64,000 nucleotides of DNA from Rhizobium sp. BK418 (GTDB taxonomy: Bacteria > Pseudomonadota > Alphaproteobacteria > Rhizobiales > Rhizobiaceae), in the NCBI RefSeq assembly GCF_004341105.1, contig NZ_SLZK01000002.1, positions 490,310-554,309 on the forward strand. The letters are read 5' to 3'. Positions within the stretch are counted from its first letter, which is position 1; each line of letters begins with the position of its first letter. Below, piece after piece: positions 63,261-64,000 of the stretch. The translations under genes and the position numbers were made by a program. The notes under the pieces are model-generated. The model saw nothing but the letters and a program-made list of their open reading frames with translations. It did no database searches and was not told the origin of the DNA.

Positions 63261-64000
63261 TTATTCGCTGACGCGTTCGACGATGGCGCCGCAGCGGGTG
63301 AGCTTTTCTTCCAGCCGCTCGAAACCACGATCGAGGTGATACACGCGGGAAACCATGGTTTCGCCTTCGGCCGCAAGGCCGGCAATGACGAGGGAAACGG
63401 AGGCGCGCAGGTCAGTCGCCATGACAGGGGCGCCTTTCAGCCGCTCTACACCCTCGATCTTCGCCGTCTGGCCCGACAGCGAAATCTTCGCGCCTAGTCG
63501 GGCAAGCTCCTGCACATGCATGAACCGGTTTTCGAAGATCGTTTCCGTAACATGCGAGATGCCGGAAGAGCGGGTCATCAGCGCCATGAACTGCGCCTGC
63601 AGATCGGTCGGGAAACCCGGGAAAGGATCGGTGACGATATCGACCGGCTGGATACCAGCTCCATTGCGCTTGATGCGCATGCCATTGTTAGTCGACGAAA
63701 TCTCCGCTCCGGCGCGGCGCAACGTTTCCAGCGCCGTTTCCAAGAGGACCACATCGGTATTCTCGAGCACGACATCGCCGCCGGCCATGGCAACAGCCAT
63801 GGCATAGGTGCCGGTCTCGATGCGGTCCGGCAACACCCGATGGCGCGCACCGGAAAGCGAGGTGACGCCTTCGATCGTGATAGTCGACGTGCCGGCGCCG
63901 GAAACCTTGGCGCCCATGGCGTTCAGGCAGTTGGCGAGATCCACGACTTCAGGCTCGCGGGCGGCATTGCCGATAACGGTTGTGCCGCGGGCAAGCGTTG
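63261..64000 (-). CDS. murA: UDP-N-acetylglucosamine 1-carboxyvinyltransferase MurA (C-terminal part)
   Basis: About 246 C-terminal residues of MurA, the first committed enzyme of peptidoglycan synthesis; the N-terminal part, including the phosphoenolpyruvate/fosfomycin-binding Cys, lies beyond the window. Visible family segments are [59 protein letters not shown] and [19 protein letters not shown]. Essential housekeeping gene. Confidence 0.96.
   Translation of the reverse strand, partial: TLARGTTVIGNAAREPEVVDLANCLNAMGAKVSGAGTSTITIEGVTSLSGARHRVLPDRIETGTYAMAVAMAGGDVVLENTDVVLLETALETLRRAGAEISSTNNGMRIKRNGAGIQPVDIVTDPFPGFPTDLQAQFMALMTRSSGISHVTETIFENRFMHVQELARLGAKISLSGQTAKIEGVERLKGAPVMATDLRASVSLVIAGLAAEGETMVSRVYHLDRGFERLEEKLTRCGAIVERVSE

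Noticed and set aside
1..64000. CRISPR arrays, insertion sequences, prophage genes or rRNA
   Set aside because: No regularly spaced repeats, transposases, terminal inverted repeats, phage structural genes or rRNA-like stretches were seen.

Overview
The window looks like an ordinary chromosomal stretch of a fast-growing rhizobium (Rhizobiaceae, closest in layout to Rhizobium leguminosarum, R. etli or R. tropici). The evidence is the gene content and order: complex-flagellum flagellins of about 300 residues, MotE, the VisN/VisR LuxR-type pair in place of FlhDC, a che operon headed by IcpA and CheS with two CheY proteins and CheT, a fused SecDF, a Ku/LigD repair cluster with more than one Ku, and DUF982, DUF2948 and UPF0262 proteins. 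All calls come from reading the sequence and recognising families; no database search was run.

Layout. (1) 1-2.5 kb: three tandem flagellin genes on the minus strand (flaC cut by the window edge, flaB, flaA), with hairpin terminators after flaB and flaA. (2) 2.9-4.8 kb, plus strand: a TPR plus GT41 (O-GlcNAc-transferase-like) protein divergent from flaA, a candidate flagellin glycosyltransferase. (3) 4.9-13.9 kb, minus strand: flgF, fliI, an unnamed gene, flgB, flgC, fliE, flgG, flgA, flgI, motE, flgH, fliL and fliP, many overlapping by 1-4 bases. (4) 14.1-19.35 kb, plus strand: motA, fliM, fliN, fliG, flhB and an unnamed gene. (5) 19.4-20.9 kb, minus: visN and visR, the master regulators. 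(6) 21.5-31.7 kb, minus: icpA, cheS, cheY1, cheA, cheW, cheR, cheB, cheY2, cheD, cheT and fliF. This is nearly the whole chemotaxis pathway plus basal body, export, switch and stator genes. No flgD, flgE, flgK, flgL, fliK, motB, motC or rem is seen in the window.

(7) 32.2-39.1 kb: a 37-codon small gene, a GT39-type membrane glycosyltransferase, an XRE regulator, a YbaL-like cation/proton antiporter, a small membrane protein and the SecDF fusion. (8) 39.1-46.3 kb: a signalling island with two non-hybrid histidine kinases, three stand-alone response regulators, a VisN/VisR-like LuxR regulator and a REC-kinase-REC hybrid. The kinase H-boxes and one regulator resemble the phytochrome/Rcp1 style. 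(9) 46.4-52.7 kb: a fused VOC dioxygenase-alpha/beta hydrolase, an uncharacterised polytopic membrane protein, an EamA transporter, a FAD/NAD(P)-binding protein and an OsmC protein. (10) 52.9-57.6 kb: two small unknown genes in tight series with ku and ligD, then a second, convergent ku. (11) 57.8-64 kb: small rhizobial genes, tRNA-Phe(GAA), then yacG, maf, infA, a phosphotyrosine-phosphatase-like gene, a UPF0262 gene, hisD, a DUF2948 gene and the end of murA, all minus strand.

How it fits together: VisN/VisR would switch on the flagellar genes; the basal body, export apparatus, switch and MotA build a rotary motor; the che operon steers it; the flagellins form the filament, possibly glycosylated by the divergent GT41 enzyme. 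The most distinctive points for follow-up are the GT41-flagellin pairing, near-perfect homogenisation of the flaA and flaB cores, a globin-coupled receptor whose expected haem-ligand position is not histidine, the signalling island at 39-46 kb, and two small unknown genes apparently co-transcribed with Ku/LigD.
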